The notes beneath the pieces were generated by a model. The model saw nothing but the letters and a program-made list of their open reading frames with translations, was not told the DNA's origin and did no database searches. A DNA stretch of 64,000 bases from Caulobacter sp. 602-1 (GTDB lineage Bacteria > Pseudomonadota > Alphaproteobacteria > Caulobacterales > Caulobacteraceae): contig NZ_RRYI01000002.1 of assembly GCF_003931565.1 (NCBI RefSeq), positions 62,001 through 126,000 of the forward strand, read 5' to 3'. The position numbers were made by a program, and so were the translations under genes. The stretch's first letter is position 1. Each line of letters starts with the position of its first letter. Shown here piece by piece: positions 16,901-24,609 of the stretch.

Positions 16901-17995
16901 ATGAGCGGATACAGGAACGGCGGGGCCTCGCGGCGCTCGCTTCTCACGGCCTTCGGGGCGGCGGCCATCGGCCTGTCGTTCACGGCCTGCGGCGAAAAGC
17001 CCAAGGCCACGGGGGCGGGCGGCGAAGAGCCCAAGCTGAACTTCTACAACTGGGACACCTATATCGGCGAGACCACGCTGGGCGACTTCAAGAAGGCGAC
17101 CGGCGTCGACGTGAACATGAGCCTGTTCGCGACCAATGATGAGCTGTTCGCCAAACTCAAGGCGGGCAATCCGGGCTTCGACGTGATCGTGCCGTCGAAC
17201 GAGTTCGTGACCCGCATGGGCCAGGCCGGCATGCTCGAGCCGCTGGATCACGCCAAGATCCCGAACATGAAGAACATCGACCCGTCCTTCCTGAACCCGG
17301 ACTTCGACCCGGGCCGGAAGTACTCGATGCCCTACACCTGGCTGCTGCTCGGCATCGGCTATCGCAAGAGCAAGGTCCAGGGCGTGCCCGACAGCTGGAA
17401 GTGGCTGTTCGACAGCGACAAGTACAAGGGCCGCATCGCCCTGCTGTCGGAAAGCGCCGACCTGGTGCGTCTGTCGGCCAAGTATCTGGGCCACAGCGTC
17501 AACAACATCCCGGCCGACATGCTGCCGAAGATCGAGCAGATGCTGATCAAGCAGAAGCCGTTCGTGAAGGCCTTCCACGACGACAACGGCCAGGACCTGC
17601 TGGTCTCGGGCGAGGTCGATCTGGTGCTGGAATACAATGGCGACATCGCCCAGGTGATGAAGGACGATCCGGACCTCGACTTCGTGGTGCCCAAGGAAGG
17701 CTCGCTGATCAACAGCGACACCCTGTGCATCCCCAAGGGCGCGCCGCGACCCAACAACGCCCACGCCTTCATCAACTACCTGCTGGACGCCCAGGCCGGG
17801 GCCGAGATCACCAAGACGATCCTCTACCCGACCCCCAACGCGGCGGCCAAGGCGCTGATGCCGGACAGCTACCGCAACAATCCGGTGATCTTCCCGCCGG
17901 CCGACGTGATGGCCAAGTGCGAGTACGGCGCCTTCGAAGGCGCCGAGAAGGCCAGCCAGTACGAGGAAATCATCACTCGGGTGCGGGCGGCTTAG
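16901..17995 (+). CDS. Polyamine ABC transporter, substrate-binding lipoprotein (PotF/PotD-like)
   Basis: 364 residues. The N-terminus has a twin-arginine-like ASRRSLLTAF followed by a hydrophobic core and the lipobox LSFTAC with the acylated C30. The mature protein opens with LNFYNWDTYIGETTLGDFKK, the classical PotD/PotF motif, and contains SNEFVTRMGQAGML and MPYTWLLLGIGYRKSK. It would capture putrescine or spermidine at the inner membrane for the permeases downstream. GAGGGAG lies 7-13 bases before the ATG. The gap after it holds a family B repeat, which may reduce read-through to the permeases and so allow excess binding protein. Confidence 0.93.
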   Translation: MSGYRNGGASRRSLLTAFGAAAIGLSFTACGEKPKATGAGGEEPKLNFYNWDTYIGETTLGDFKKATGVDVNMSLFATNDELFAKLKAGNPGFDVIVPSNEFVTRMGQAGMLEPLDHAKIPNMKNIDPSFLNPDFDPGRKYSMPYTWLLLGIGYRKSKVQGVPDSWKWLFDSDKYKGRIALLSESADLVRLSAKYLGHSVNNIPADMLPKIEQMLIKQKPFVKAFHDDNGQDLLVSGEVDLVLEYNGDIAQVMKDDPDLDFVVPKEGSLINSDTLCIPKGAPRPNNAHAFINYLLDAQAGAEITKTILYPTPNAAAKALMPDSYRNNPVIFPPADVMAKCEYGAFEGAEKASQYEEIITRVRAA

Positions 17996-18008
17996 GTCTG
18001 GGCGCGTT

Positions 18009-18128
18009 AGATGCTCCCTCGCGATGCGGGGGAGCTGTCGCGAAGCGACTGAGGGGGCCTTCACGGCATAGGCCGAGTTAGCCCCCTCCGGCCCTCTGGG
18101 CCACCTCCCCCGCATCGCGAGGGAGGAT
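18009..18128. repeat. Family B intergenic palindromic repeat, copy 1
   Basis: The ends form an exact 21-base inverted repeat: 18014-18034 pairs with 18105-18125. An inner small hairpin is GTCGC-GAA-GCGAC. The same order of blocks (AGATGCTCCC, GGGGGAGCTGTCGCG, GCGACTGAGGGGGC, GCCCCCTCCG, CCACCTCCCC) recurs at 52037-52166. It fills the gap between the binding-protein and permease genes and codes for nothing evident. Confidence 0.85.
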
Positions 18129-18148
18129 CCACGAAAGCGGGGATCTTG

Positions 18149-19057
18149 ATGGAGCAGAGCTGGAAACAGGCCAAGGCCGTCTTCGCCGCCGCGCTGGGAC
18201 CGCCGCTGGTGTGGCTGGTGGTGTTCTTCCTGGCGCCGATGGCGATCGTCTGGGCCTACAGCTTCGGCCACAACGAGGGCCTAACCCAGATCGCCATCAC
18301 CGGCACGTTCCACAACTACGCCCGGGCGATCGAGCCGCTGTACCTGAAGATCTTCTTGAAGTCGGCCTGGGTGGCGGGGCTGACCACCGGCCTGTGCCTG
18401 GTGCTGGGCTTTCCGGTCGCCCTGGCCATCACCTTCGCGTCCGACAAGGCCAAGACCTGGCTGCTGCTGATGATCATGCTGCCGTTCTGGACGAACCTCC
18501 TGATCCGCACCTACGCCCTGATCGCCGTCCTGCGCACAGAGGGCTACGTCAACCAGGGCCTGGAATGGCTGTGGAAGGGCGGCAGCGGTCTGGCGGCGCT
18601 GGTGGGGCTCCAACCGCTGGGCGACTTCCAGCCGCTGGGGCTGCTGCACAACAATTTCGCGGTGATCCTGGGCCTCGTCTACGTCCACCTGCCGTTCATG
18701 GTGCTGCCGCTCTATTCGGCCCTCGACCGCCTGGACAAGTCGCTGCTGGAGGCCAGCCTGGACCTCGGCGCGGGCCACATGCGGACCCTGTTCAAGGTGG
18801 TCGTGCCGCTGGCCCTGCCGGGCATCGCCTCGGGAATCCTGATCACCTTCATCCCGGCCCTCGGCGCCTATCTGACGCCGGACCTGCTGGGCGGCCCCGA
18901 CAGCCAGATGATCGCCAATGTCATCGAGCGCCAGTTCAAGCGCGCCAACGACTGGCCGTTCGGCGCGGCCATGTCGTTCGTGCTGATGTACCTGACCTTC
19001 ATCGCCATCGCGATCCAGGCAGTGCTGGCCAAGAAGACCCCGGAGGCCAAGGGATGA
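18149..19057 (+). CDS. Polyamine ABC transporter permease (PotB/PotH-like)
   Basis: 302 residues with about six TM helices. LVVFFLAPMAIVWAYSFG is the first, followed by LTTGLCLVLGFPVALAITFA, LLLMIMLPFWTNLLIRTYAL and others. The EAA loop that docks the ATPase is EASLDLGAGHMRTLFKVVVP. LPFWTNLLIRTYAW-type sequence is characteristic of PotB/PotH. ATG 18149 is used; a TTG lies one codon before. Its stop overlaps the start of the partner permease (ATGA), so equal production is expected. Confidence 0.93.
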   Translation: MEQSWKQAKAVFAAALGPPLVWLVVFFLAPMAIVWAYSFGHNEGLTQIAITGTFHNYARAIEPLYLKIFLKSAWVAGLTTGLCLVLGFPVALAITFASDKAKTWLLLMIMLPFWTNLLIRTYALIAVLRTEGYVNQGLEWLWKGGSGLAALVGLQPLGDFQPLGLLHNNFAVILGLVYVHLPFMVLPLYSALDRLDKSLLEASLDLGAGHMRTLFKVVVPLALPGIASGILITFIPALGAYLTPDLLGGPDSQMIANVIERQFKRANDWPFGAAMSFVLMYLTFIAIAIQAVLAKKTPEAKG

Positions 19058-19911
19058 GCAAGCGCAGCCCGCCCGGTCCGCTAGAGTACCTCCGCCGCTG
19101 GCCTATGCAGGCCTGGCTGGCGATGGTGGGGATTTTTCTCTACGCGCCGCTGGTCGCCCTGATGGCGTTCAGTTTCAACGACAGCCGGCGCAACATCGTC
19201 TGGAAGGGCTTCACGCTCAAATATTACGACAAGCTGTTCAACGACTCCGCCCTGCTGGAAGCGTTCGGCAACAGCCTGACGATCGCGGCGGCCTCGACGG
19301 TGATCAGCCTGATCCTCGGCGCCTCGGCGGCCCTGCTGCTGTGGCGCTTCCGCTTCCCCGGCAAGACGGCCCTGGATGGGGCGCTGGCCCTGCCGATCGT
19401 GGTGCCCGAGATCTGCATGGGCGTGGCCATGCTGGTGTTCTTCGCCCGGGTCATGCCGTGGCCGCAGGGGCTGCCGTGGCCGCTGAACCTGGGAGCGATC
19501 ATCATCGCCCACGTCTCGTTCTCGTTCCCGTTCGTGGCGGTGGTGGTGCGCGCGCGCATGGCCAGCTTCAATCGCGAGATGGAGGAGGCCGCCCGCGACC
19601 TGGGGGCCGGCGAGTTCCGCACCATCAAGGACGTGATCCTGCCGCACATGGCGCCGTCGCTGGTGGCCGGGGCGCTGCTGGCCTTCACGCTGAGCCTGGA
19701 CGACTTCGTCATCACCTTCTTCACCGCCGGCCCGGACACGGTGACCTTCCCGGTGAAGGTCTATTCGATGGTCCGCTTCTCGGTGACGCCGGAGGTCAAC
19801 GCGGCCTCGACGGTGCTGATCGTGCTGACCGTGCTGCTGACCGCGGCGGCGCTGAAACTGCAGGGGGACCCGGCCGCCACGGCGGGGCATGGGGCGGGGG
19901 ACGCCAAATGA
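19054..19911 (+). CDS. Polyamine ABC transporter permease (PotC/PotI-like)
   Basis: 285 residues, about six TM helices. The opening IFLYAPLVALMAFSFNDSR with WKGFTLKYYDKLF is typical of PotC/PotI. The EAA loop is EEAARDLGAGEFRTIKDVILP, and the LSLDDFVITFFTAGP stretch is nearly diagnostic for the family. It starts inside the preceding stop and its own TGA overlaps the next ATG, giving three tightly coupled transporter genes. Confidence 0.94.
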   Translation: MSKRSPPGPLEYLRRWPMQAWLAMVGIFLYAPLVALMAFSFNDSRRNIVWKGFTLKYYDKLFNDSALLEAFGNSLTIAAASTVISLILGASAALLLWRFRFPGKTALDGALALPIVVPEICMGVAMLVFFARVMPWPQGLPWPLNLGAIIIAHVSFSFPFVAVVVRARMASFNREMEEAARDLGAGEFRTIKDVILPHMAPSLVAGALLAFTLSLDDFVITFFTAGPDTVTFPVKVYSMVRFSVTPEVNAASTVLIVLTVLLTAAALKLQGDPAATAGHGAGDAK

Positions 19912-21026
19912 GCAAGCCGATCATCACCTTCGAGAACGTCACCAAGCGCTTCGGCAAGCTGGCGGCGGTCGACAACGTCTCCCTGACCGTGACCGAGGGC
20001 GAGTTCTTCGCCCTGCTGGGGCCGTCGGGCTGCGGCAAGACCACCCTGCTGCGGATGCTGGCCGGTTTCGAGACGCCCACCGAGGGCCGGATCCTGATCG
20101 ATGGCCAGGACATCTCGAACATCCCGCCCAACAAGCGGCCGGTGAACATGGTGTTCCAGTCCTACGCCGTGTTCCCGCACATGAGCGTGGCCGACAACGT
20201 CGCCTACGGCCTGGTGGTCGACAAGGTCGGCAAGGCCGAGCGCGAGCGGCGCGTCGAGGAGGCGCTGGAACTGGTGCAACTGGGCGGTTACGGCGACCGC
20301 AAGCCCGACCAGCTGTCCGGCGGCCAGCGTCAGCGCGTGGCCCTGGCCCGCGCGCTGGTGAAACGGCCCCGCGTCTTGCTGCTGGACGAGCCGCTGTCGG
20401 CCCTGGACGCCAAGCTGCGCGAGCAGATGCGCACTGAACTCTGCACCCTGCAGGAGAAGGTCGGCATCACCTTCATCATGGTCACCCACGACCAGGACGA
20501 GGCGCTGGCCCTGGCCACCCGCTGCGCGGTGATGAGCAAGGGCCTGCTGCAGCAGGTGGCCACCCCCAGCGACCTCTACGAGTTCCCCAACAGCCGGTTC
20601 GTCGCCGACTTCATCGGCCAGGTGAACCTGTTCGAGGGCGTGCTGGCCGTCGACGAGCCCAGCCACGCGGTGATCCGCTCTCCGGACCTGCCGGTCGACA
20701 TCTTCCTGGACCATGGCGTCACCGGCCCGCGCGGCGGCACGGTCTGGGCGGCGATCCGCCCCGAGAAGATCGAGCTGCACAAGAAGGATGGCGACACGCC
20801 GCCCAATCTCGGCGACTGCCCGCAAGGGACCAACGCCATCGCGGGCGTCATCAAGCACGAAGCCTATCTAGGCGGCCAATCGACCTACGAGGTCGAGATC
20901 GCCGGTGGGCGTCGGATCAAGGTCCAGCGCTCGAACCTGACCCGCTGGGACCAGGAGGACTTCAAGCTGGGCGAGACGGTGTGGCTGTGCTGGCACGCCT
21001 GCTCGCCGGCGGTGCTGTTGTCATAG
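19908..21026 (+). CDS. Polyamine ABC transporter ATP-binding protein (PotA/PotG-like)
   Basis: 372 residues. The Walker A GPSGCGKTT is at 38-46, the Q-loop is in VFQSYAVFPHMSV, the signature LSGGQRQRVALARAL starts at about 136, and the Walker B VLLLDEPLSALD is followed by the switch His in VTHDQDEAL. A C-terminal TOBE-type domain follows (AIRPEKIELH, VKHEAYLGGQSTYEV). The order binding protein, two permeases, ATPase matches the E. coli potFHIG set apart from the position of the ATPase. It powers import of polyamine for the enzymes on both sides. Confidence 0.95.
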   Translation: MSKPIITFENVTKRFGKLAAVDNVSLTVTEGEFFALLGPSGCGKTTLLRMLAGFETPTEGRILIDGQDISNIPPNKRPVNMVFQSYAVFPHMSVADNVAYGLVVDKVGKAERERRVEEALELVQLGGYGDRKPDQLSGGQRQRVALARALVKRPRVLLLDEPLSALDAKLREQMRTELCTLQEKVGITFIMVTHDQDEALALATRCAVMSKGLLQQVATPSDLYEFPNSRFVADFIGQVNLFEGVLAVDEPSHAVIRSPDLPVDIFLDHGVTGPRGGTVWAAIRPEKIELHKKDGDTPPNLGDCPQGTNAIAGVIKHEAYLGGQSTYEVEIAGGRRIKVQRSNLTRWDQEDFKLGETVWLCWHACSPAVLLS

Positions 21027-21030
21027 GGCT

Positions 21031-21146
21031 CACTGGCCCCCTCCGCGCTACGCGCTCCTCCCCCGAAGGGGGAAGAAGGACGCCGCGCGAAGCTTCCGCC
21101 CCCCTCCCGGGGGCGGACGACCGCGAAGCGGTCAGGTGGGGGCAAG
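21031..21146. repeat. Family A palindromic repeat, copy 1
   Basis: It starts with CACTGGCCCCCTCCGCGCT and contains CTCCTCCCCCGAAGGGGGAAG (an internal hairpin) and the constant hairpin GACCGC-GAA-GCGGTC at 21119-21133, followed by AGGTGGGGGC. Very similar elements lie at 24495-24607 and 35251-35364. This one follows the ATPase stop and precedes the aminotransferase gene. Confidence 0.85.
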
Positions 21147-21176
21147 TGATTGAGGAAACGCAGGAGTTACAGTGAA

Positions 21177-22580
21177 ATGACCGTCCCGATCCGCAACCAC
21201 GACATCGCCGAGCTCCGGCGCCTGGACCTGGCCCACCATCTGCCGGCCCAGGCCGACCACAAGGTCATCGCCGAGCTGGGCGGCAGCCGGATCATCACCC
21301 GCGCCGACGGTGTCTATATCCATGACGGGGACGGTCACCAGATCCTCGACGGCATGGCCGGCCTGTGGTGCGTCAATGTCGGCTATGGGCGCGTCGAGCT
21401 GGCCGAGACCGCCTACGAGCAGATGCTGGAGCTGCCGTACTATAACACCTTCTTCAAGACCGCGACGCCCCCGACCGTGACCCTTGCGGCCAAGATCGCG
21501 AGCAAGATGGGCGGCCATCTGAGCCACGTATTCTTCAACTCGTCGGGGTCGGAGGCCAATGACACGGTCTTCCGCCTGGTCCGCCACTATTGGAAACTCA
21601 AGGGCGAACCGCAGCGGACGGTCTTCATCAGCCGCTGGAACGCCTATCACGGCTCGACCGTGGCCGGGGTCTCGCTGGGCGGCATGAAGCACATGCACGT
21701 GCAGGGCGACCTGCCGATCCCCGGCGTCGAGCACGTCATGCAGCCCTATCCGTTCGGCGACGGCTTCGGCGAGGACCCGGCCGCCTTCCGCGACCGCGCC
21801 GTCAAGGCCATTGAGGACAAGATCCTCGAGGTCGGCCCCGAGAATGTCGCCGCCTTCATCGGCGAGCCGGTGCAGGGGGCGGGCGGGGTGATCATCCCGC
21901 CGGACGGCTACTGGCCGGCGGTCGAGGCCCTGTGCCGCAAGTACGGCATCCTGCTGGTCTGCGACGAGGTGATCTGCGGCTTCGGGCGCCTGGGCCAGTG
22001 GTTCGGCCACCAGCACTACGGGATCAAGCCGGACCTGATCGCCATGGCCAAGGGCCTGTCGTCCGGCTACCTGCCGATCTCGGCCGTCGGCGTGGCCGAC
22101 CATATCGTCGCCGAGCTGCGCGAGAAGGGCGGCGACTTCATCCACGGCTTTACCTATTCGGGCCACCCGACCTGCGCGGCGGTGGCGCTTAAGAACATCG
22201 AGATCATGGAGCGCGAGGGCCTGATCGAGCGGACCCGCGACGACACCGGTCCCTATCTGGCCAAGGCCCTGGCGACCCTCAACGACCACCCGCTGGTCGG
22301 CGAAACCCGCTCGCTTGGTTTGATTGGAGCTATCGAGATCGTCCGCGAGAAGGGGACCAACCATCGTTTCCTCGACAAGGAGGGCGAGGCCGGTCCGATC
22401 GTGCGCGACCTCTGCATCAAGAACGGCCTGATGGTCCGCGCCATCCGCGACAGCATCGTCTGCTGCCCGCCGCTGATCATCACCCACGCCGAGATCGACA
22501 AGCTGGTCGCGATCATCCGCCAGTCGCTGGACGAGGCCGAGCCCGTGCTTCGCGCCTTGAAGCCGGAGGCGGCGTCATGA
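21177..22580 (+). CDS. Class III aminotransferase, putrescine:pyruvate (SpuC-like)
   Basis: 467 residues. DGMAGLWCVNVGYGR, LPYYNTFFKTATPP, FFNSSGSEANDTVFRLVRHY and WNAYHGSTVAGVSLGGM fit SpuC-type polyamine:pyruvate aminotransferases. VCDEVICGFGRLGQWFG holds the PLP Asp, and K292 in MAKGLSSGYLP is the Schiff-base lysine. It would provide a direct transamination route for putrescine or cadaverine in parallel with the gamma-glutamyl route. AGGAG lies ten bases before ATG 21177, just outside the family A repeat. Confidence 0.92.
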   Translation: MTVPIRNHDIAELRRLDLAHHLPAQADHKVIAELGGSRIITRADGVYIHDGDGHQILDGMAGLWCVNVGYGRVELAETAYEQMLELPYYNTFFKTATPPTVTLAAKIASKMGGHLSHVFFNSSGSEANDTVFRLVRHYWKLKGEPQRTVFISRWNAYHGSTVAGVSLGGMKHMHVQGDLPIPGVEHVMQPYPFGDGFGEDPAAFRDRAVKAIEDKILEVGPENVAAFIGEPVQGAGGVIIPPDGYWPAVEALCRKYGILLVCDEVICGFGRLGQWFGHQHYGIKPDLIAMAKGLSSGYLPISAVGVADHIVAELREKGGDFIHGFTYSGHPTCAAVALKNIEIMEREGLIERTRDDTGPYLAKALATLNDHPLVGETRSLGLIGAIEIVREKGTNHRFLDKEGEAGPIVRDLCIKNGLMVRAIRDSIVCCPPLIITHAEIDKLVAIIRQSLDEAEPVLRALKPEAAS

Positions 22581-22582
22581 GG

Positions 22583-22858
22583 CTAGGAGGAGCGGCGTGC
22601 GCCGTGGCGGACTTCCAGGATGAAGACCTGGTCGCCGACGATGCGGTAGCGCAGCAGGTAGGGCGTGACGACGGTGATCTCGCGTCGGCCCCGCGAAATG
22701 GCGCGGCCGCGATCAGAATGGCTTTCGAGACTGTCGCCAACCGCCGCCAGTTTCTGACCGAGACGCTGGGCGGCGAGGGGTTTGGACTGGCTGATGATGT
22801 AGGCGACGATCGCTTCGACGTCCGCGGAAGCGCGGTCGGTCCAGACTACTTTCGCCAC
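22583..22858 (-). CDS. ParE/RelE-type toxin
   Basis: 91 residues with the ParE/RelE pattern: [20 protein letters not shown] near the N-terminus, a long helix [19 protein letters not shown], then [33 protein letters not shown], where the conserved R-Y-R and the [10 protein letters not shown] end are typical. The start is GTG 22858, 13 bases inside the antitoxin gene, so the two are translationally coupled. ParE members poison gyrase and RelE members cut mRNA; the R..Y..R..H pattern alone does not decide between them. It lies between polyamine genes on the opposite strand. Confidence 0.9.
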   Translation of the reverse strand: MAKVVWTDRASADVEAIVAYIISQSKPLAAQRLGQKLAAVGDSLESHSDRGRAISRGRREITVVTPYLLRYRIVGDQVFILEVRHGARRSS

Positions 22859-23028
22859 GAATATGGCGTGGGCAGCTGGTCAGGCGTTCCAAGGGACAAC
22901 AGCCACTCTCGCACCTGCTCATGCGGGACAACCCGACCCGCCGCCACATCGGCGTCGGCTTCAGCCTCGGCAAGACGTTCGGCTTCGTCTTCAAGCTCGT
23001 CGAAGATGTCGGGTTCGGGCTCGGCCAT
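22846..23028 (-). CDS. Antitoxin partner of the ParE/RelE toxin
   Basis: 60 residues, acidic and helical ([20 protein letters not shown]), then [21 protein letters not shown]. The AGRVVPHE-V motif is common in small alphaproteobacterial antitoxins that precede ParE/RelE toxins. The acidic N-terminal half is predicted to be helical, and the C-terminal half would wrap the toxin. I see no clear DNA-binding helix, so autoregulation is uncertain. It is the first gene of the pair and overlaps the toxin start by 13 bases. Confidence 0.82.
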   Translation of the reverse strand: MAEPEPDIFDELEDEAERLAEAEADADVAAGRVVPHEQVREWLLSLGTPDQLPTPYSWRK

Positions 23029-23091
23029 GCCCTACGATAGCAGAAACTTTCCGAGAACAAATCGGGAAAAACCGAGCTTTTGGAGCGCGTC

Positions 23092-24489
23092 ATGAAGCCC
23101 AAGCACAACAAGGCCAAGCGCGAGACCACGCTCAATCGGGGCGTTTCGTCGTTGGAGGAGGCCCAGGCCTGGTTCGCGCGCCAGAGCATCGAGGAGATCG
23201 AGTGCGTGGTCCCCGATCTGGCCGGGGTGGCGCGCGGCAAGATCATGCCGGTGCGCAAGTTCCTGGGGACGCCGTCGATGAACCTGCCGCTGGCGGTGTT
23301 CTACCAGACCATCACCGGTGACTTTCCCGAGTTCGAGGGCGCGGTCAGCGCGGTGCAGTCGGACACCGACATCTTCCTGACCCCGGACTTCGCGACCCTG
23401 GCCGCCGTGCCGTGGGCCCAGGACCCGACCGCCCAGGTGATCCATGACGCCTTCCACCCCGACGGCCGTCCGGTCGAGGAGGCGCCGCGCCAGGTGCTGC
23501 GGCGGGTGCTGGCGCTGTACGCCGAGAAGGGCTGGGTGCCGATCGTCGCGCCGGAGATAGAGTTCTACCTCGTCGACAAGAACACCGACCCCGACTACCC
23601 GCTTAAGCCGCCCATCGGGCGATCGGGCCGGCCCGAGACCGGGCGGCAGGGCTATTCGATCAGCGCGGTCAACGAGTTCGACGCGCTGTTCGAGGACATG
23701 TACGAATACTCCGAGCGCCAGGGCCTGGAGATCGACACCCTGATCCACGAAAGCGGCGTGGCCCAGATGGAGATCAATCTCCGCCACGGCAATCCGCTGG
23801 AGCTGGCCGACCAGGTGTTCATGTTCAAGCGCACCATCCGCGAGGTGGCGCTTGAGCACGAGATCTACGCCACCTTCATGGCCAAGCCGATGGCCAGCGA
23901 GCCCGGCAGCGCCATGCACATCCACCAGTCGATCGTCGACAAGGATGGCAAGAACCTGTTCTCGGACAAGAAGGGCGAGGAGACGGCGCTGTTCCACGGC
24001 TTCATCGCCGGCCAGCAGACCTATCTGCCGGCGATCATGGCGATCCTGGCGCCGTACGTGAACAGCTACCGCCGCATTGCGCGCGACAGCGGGGCCCCGG
24101 TCAACACCCAGTGGGGCTATGACAACCGCACCTGCGGCCTGCGGGTGCCGCCGTCCGGGCCGGAGAACCGGCGTCTCGAGAACCGCATCCCCTCGTCGGA
24201 CGCCAATCCGTACCTGGCCATCGCGGCTTCGCTGGCGGCGGGCTATCTGGGCATGACCCAGGGGCTGACGCCGAGCGATCCGGTCGCGACCGACGCCAGC
24301 GTGGCCGGCGTGCAGCTGCCGCGCAGCCTGTCGGAGTCCCTCAAGCTGTTCGAACAGTGCGAGCCGCTGGTCGAGATCCTGGGGCCGATCTTCTGCCAGG
24401 CCTATGACCGCGTGAAACAGGCCGAGTATGAGACCTTCATGCGCACGATCAGCCCGTGGGAGCGGGAGTTCCTGCTGCTGAATGTTTGA
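23092..24489 (+). CDS. puuA: Glutamine synthetase-family ligase, PuuA-like (copy 2)
   Basis: 465 residues. PuuA features are VPDLAGVARGKIMPVRKFL, the metal and ATP sites APEIEFYLVD, ESGVAQMEINLRHG and PGSAMHIHQSI, and NRTCGLRVPPSGPENRRLENR. It is closer to E. coli PuuA in motif spacing than copy 1. It makes gamma-glutamylputrescine from putrescine, glutamate and ATP. The ATG at 23092 has GGAG six bases upstream; a TTG at 23080 is less likely. It lies directly upstream of the puuB-like oxidase, separated only by a family A repeat. Confidence 0.92.
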   Translation: MKPKHNKAKRETTLNRGVSSLEEAQAWFARQSIEEIECVVPDLAGVARGKIMPVRKFLGTPSMNLPLAVFYQTITGDFPEFEGAVSAVQSDTDIFLTPDFATLAAVPWAQDPTAQVIHDAFHPDGRPVEEAPRQVLRRVLALYAEKGWVPIVAPEIEFYLVDKNTDPDYPLKPPIGRSGRPETGRQGYSISAVNEFDALFEDMYEYSERQGLEIDTLIHESGVAQMEINLRHGNPLELADQVFMFKRTIREVALEHEIYATFMAKPMASEPGSAMHIHQSIVDKDGKNLFSDKKGEETALFHGFIAGQQTYLPAIMAILAPYVNSYRRIARDSGAPVNTQWGYDNRTCGLRVPPSGPENRRLENRIPSSDANPYLAIAASLAAGYLGMTQGLTPSDPVATDASVAGVQLPRSLSESLKLFEQCEPLVEILGPIFCQAYDRVKQAEYETFMRTISPWEREFLLLNV

Positions 24490-24494
24490 GGATT

Positions 24495-24607
24495 ACTCGC
24501 CCCCTCCGGGCCTGCGGCCCTCCTCCCCCAAAGGGGGAAGAAGGGCGTGGCGCACCTTCCGCCCCCTCCGGGGGCGGACGACCGCGAAGCGGTCAGGTGG
24601 GGGCAAG
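24495..24607. repeat. Family A palindromic repeat, copy 2
   Basis: It begins CTCGCCCCCTCCGGGCC and contains CTCCTCCCCCAAAGGGGGAAG and the constant GACCGC-GAA-GCGGTC hairpin followed by AGGTGGGGGC. Only two or three bases separate its end from the ATG at 24610, so GGTGGGGGC within the repeat is the only purine-rich element able to act as ribosome-binding site for the oxidase gene. Confidence 0.85.
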
Positions 24608-24609
24608 CG

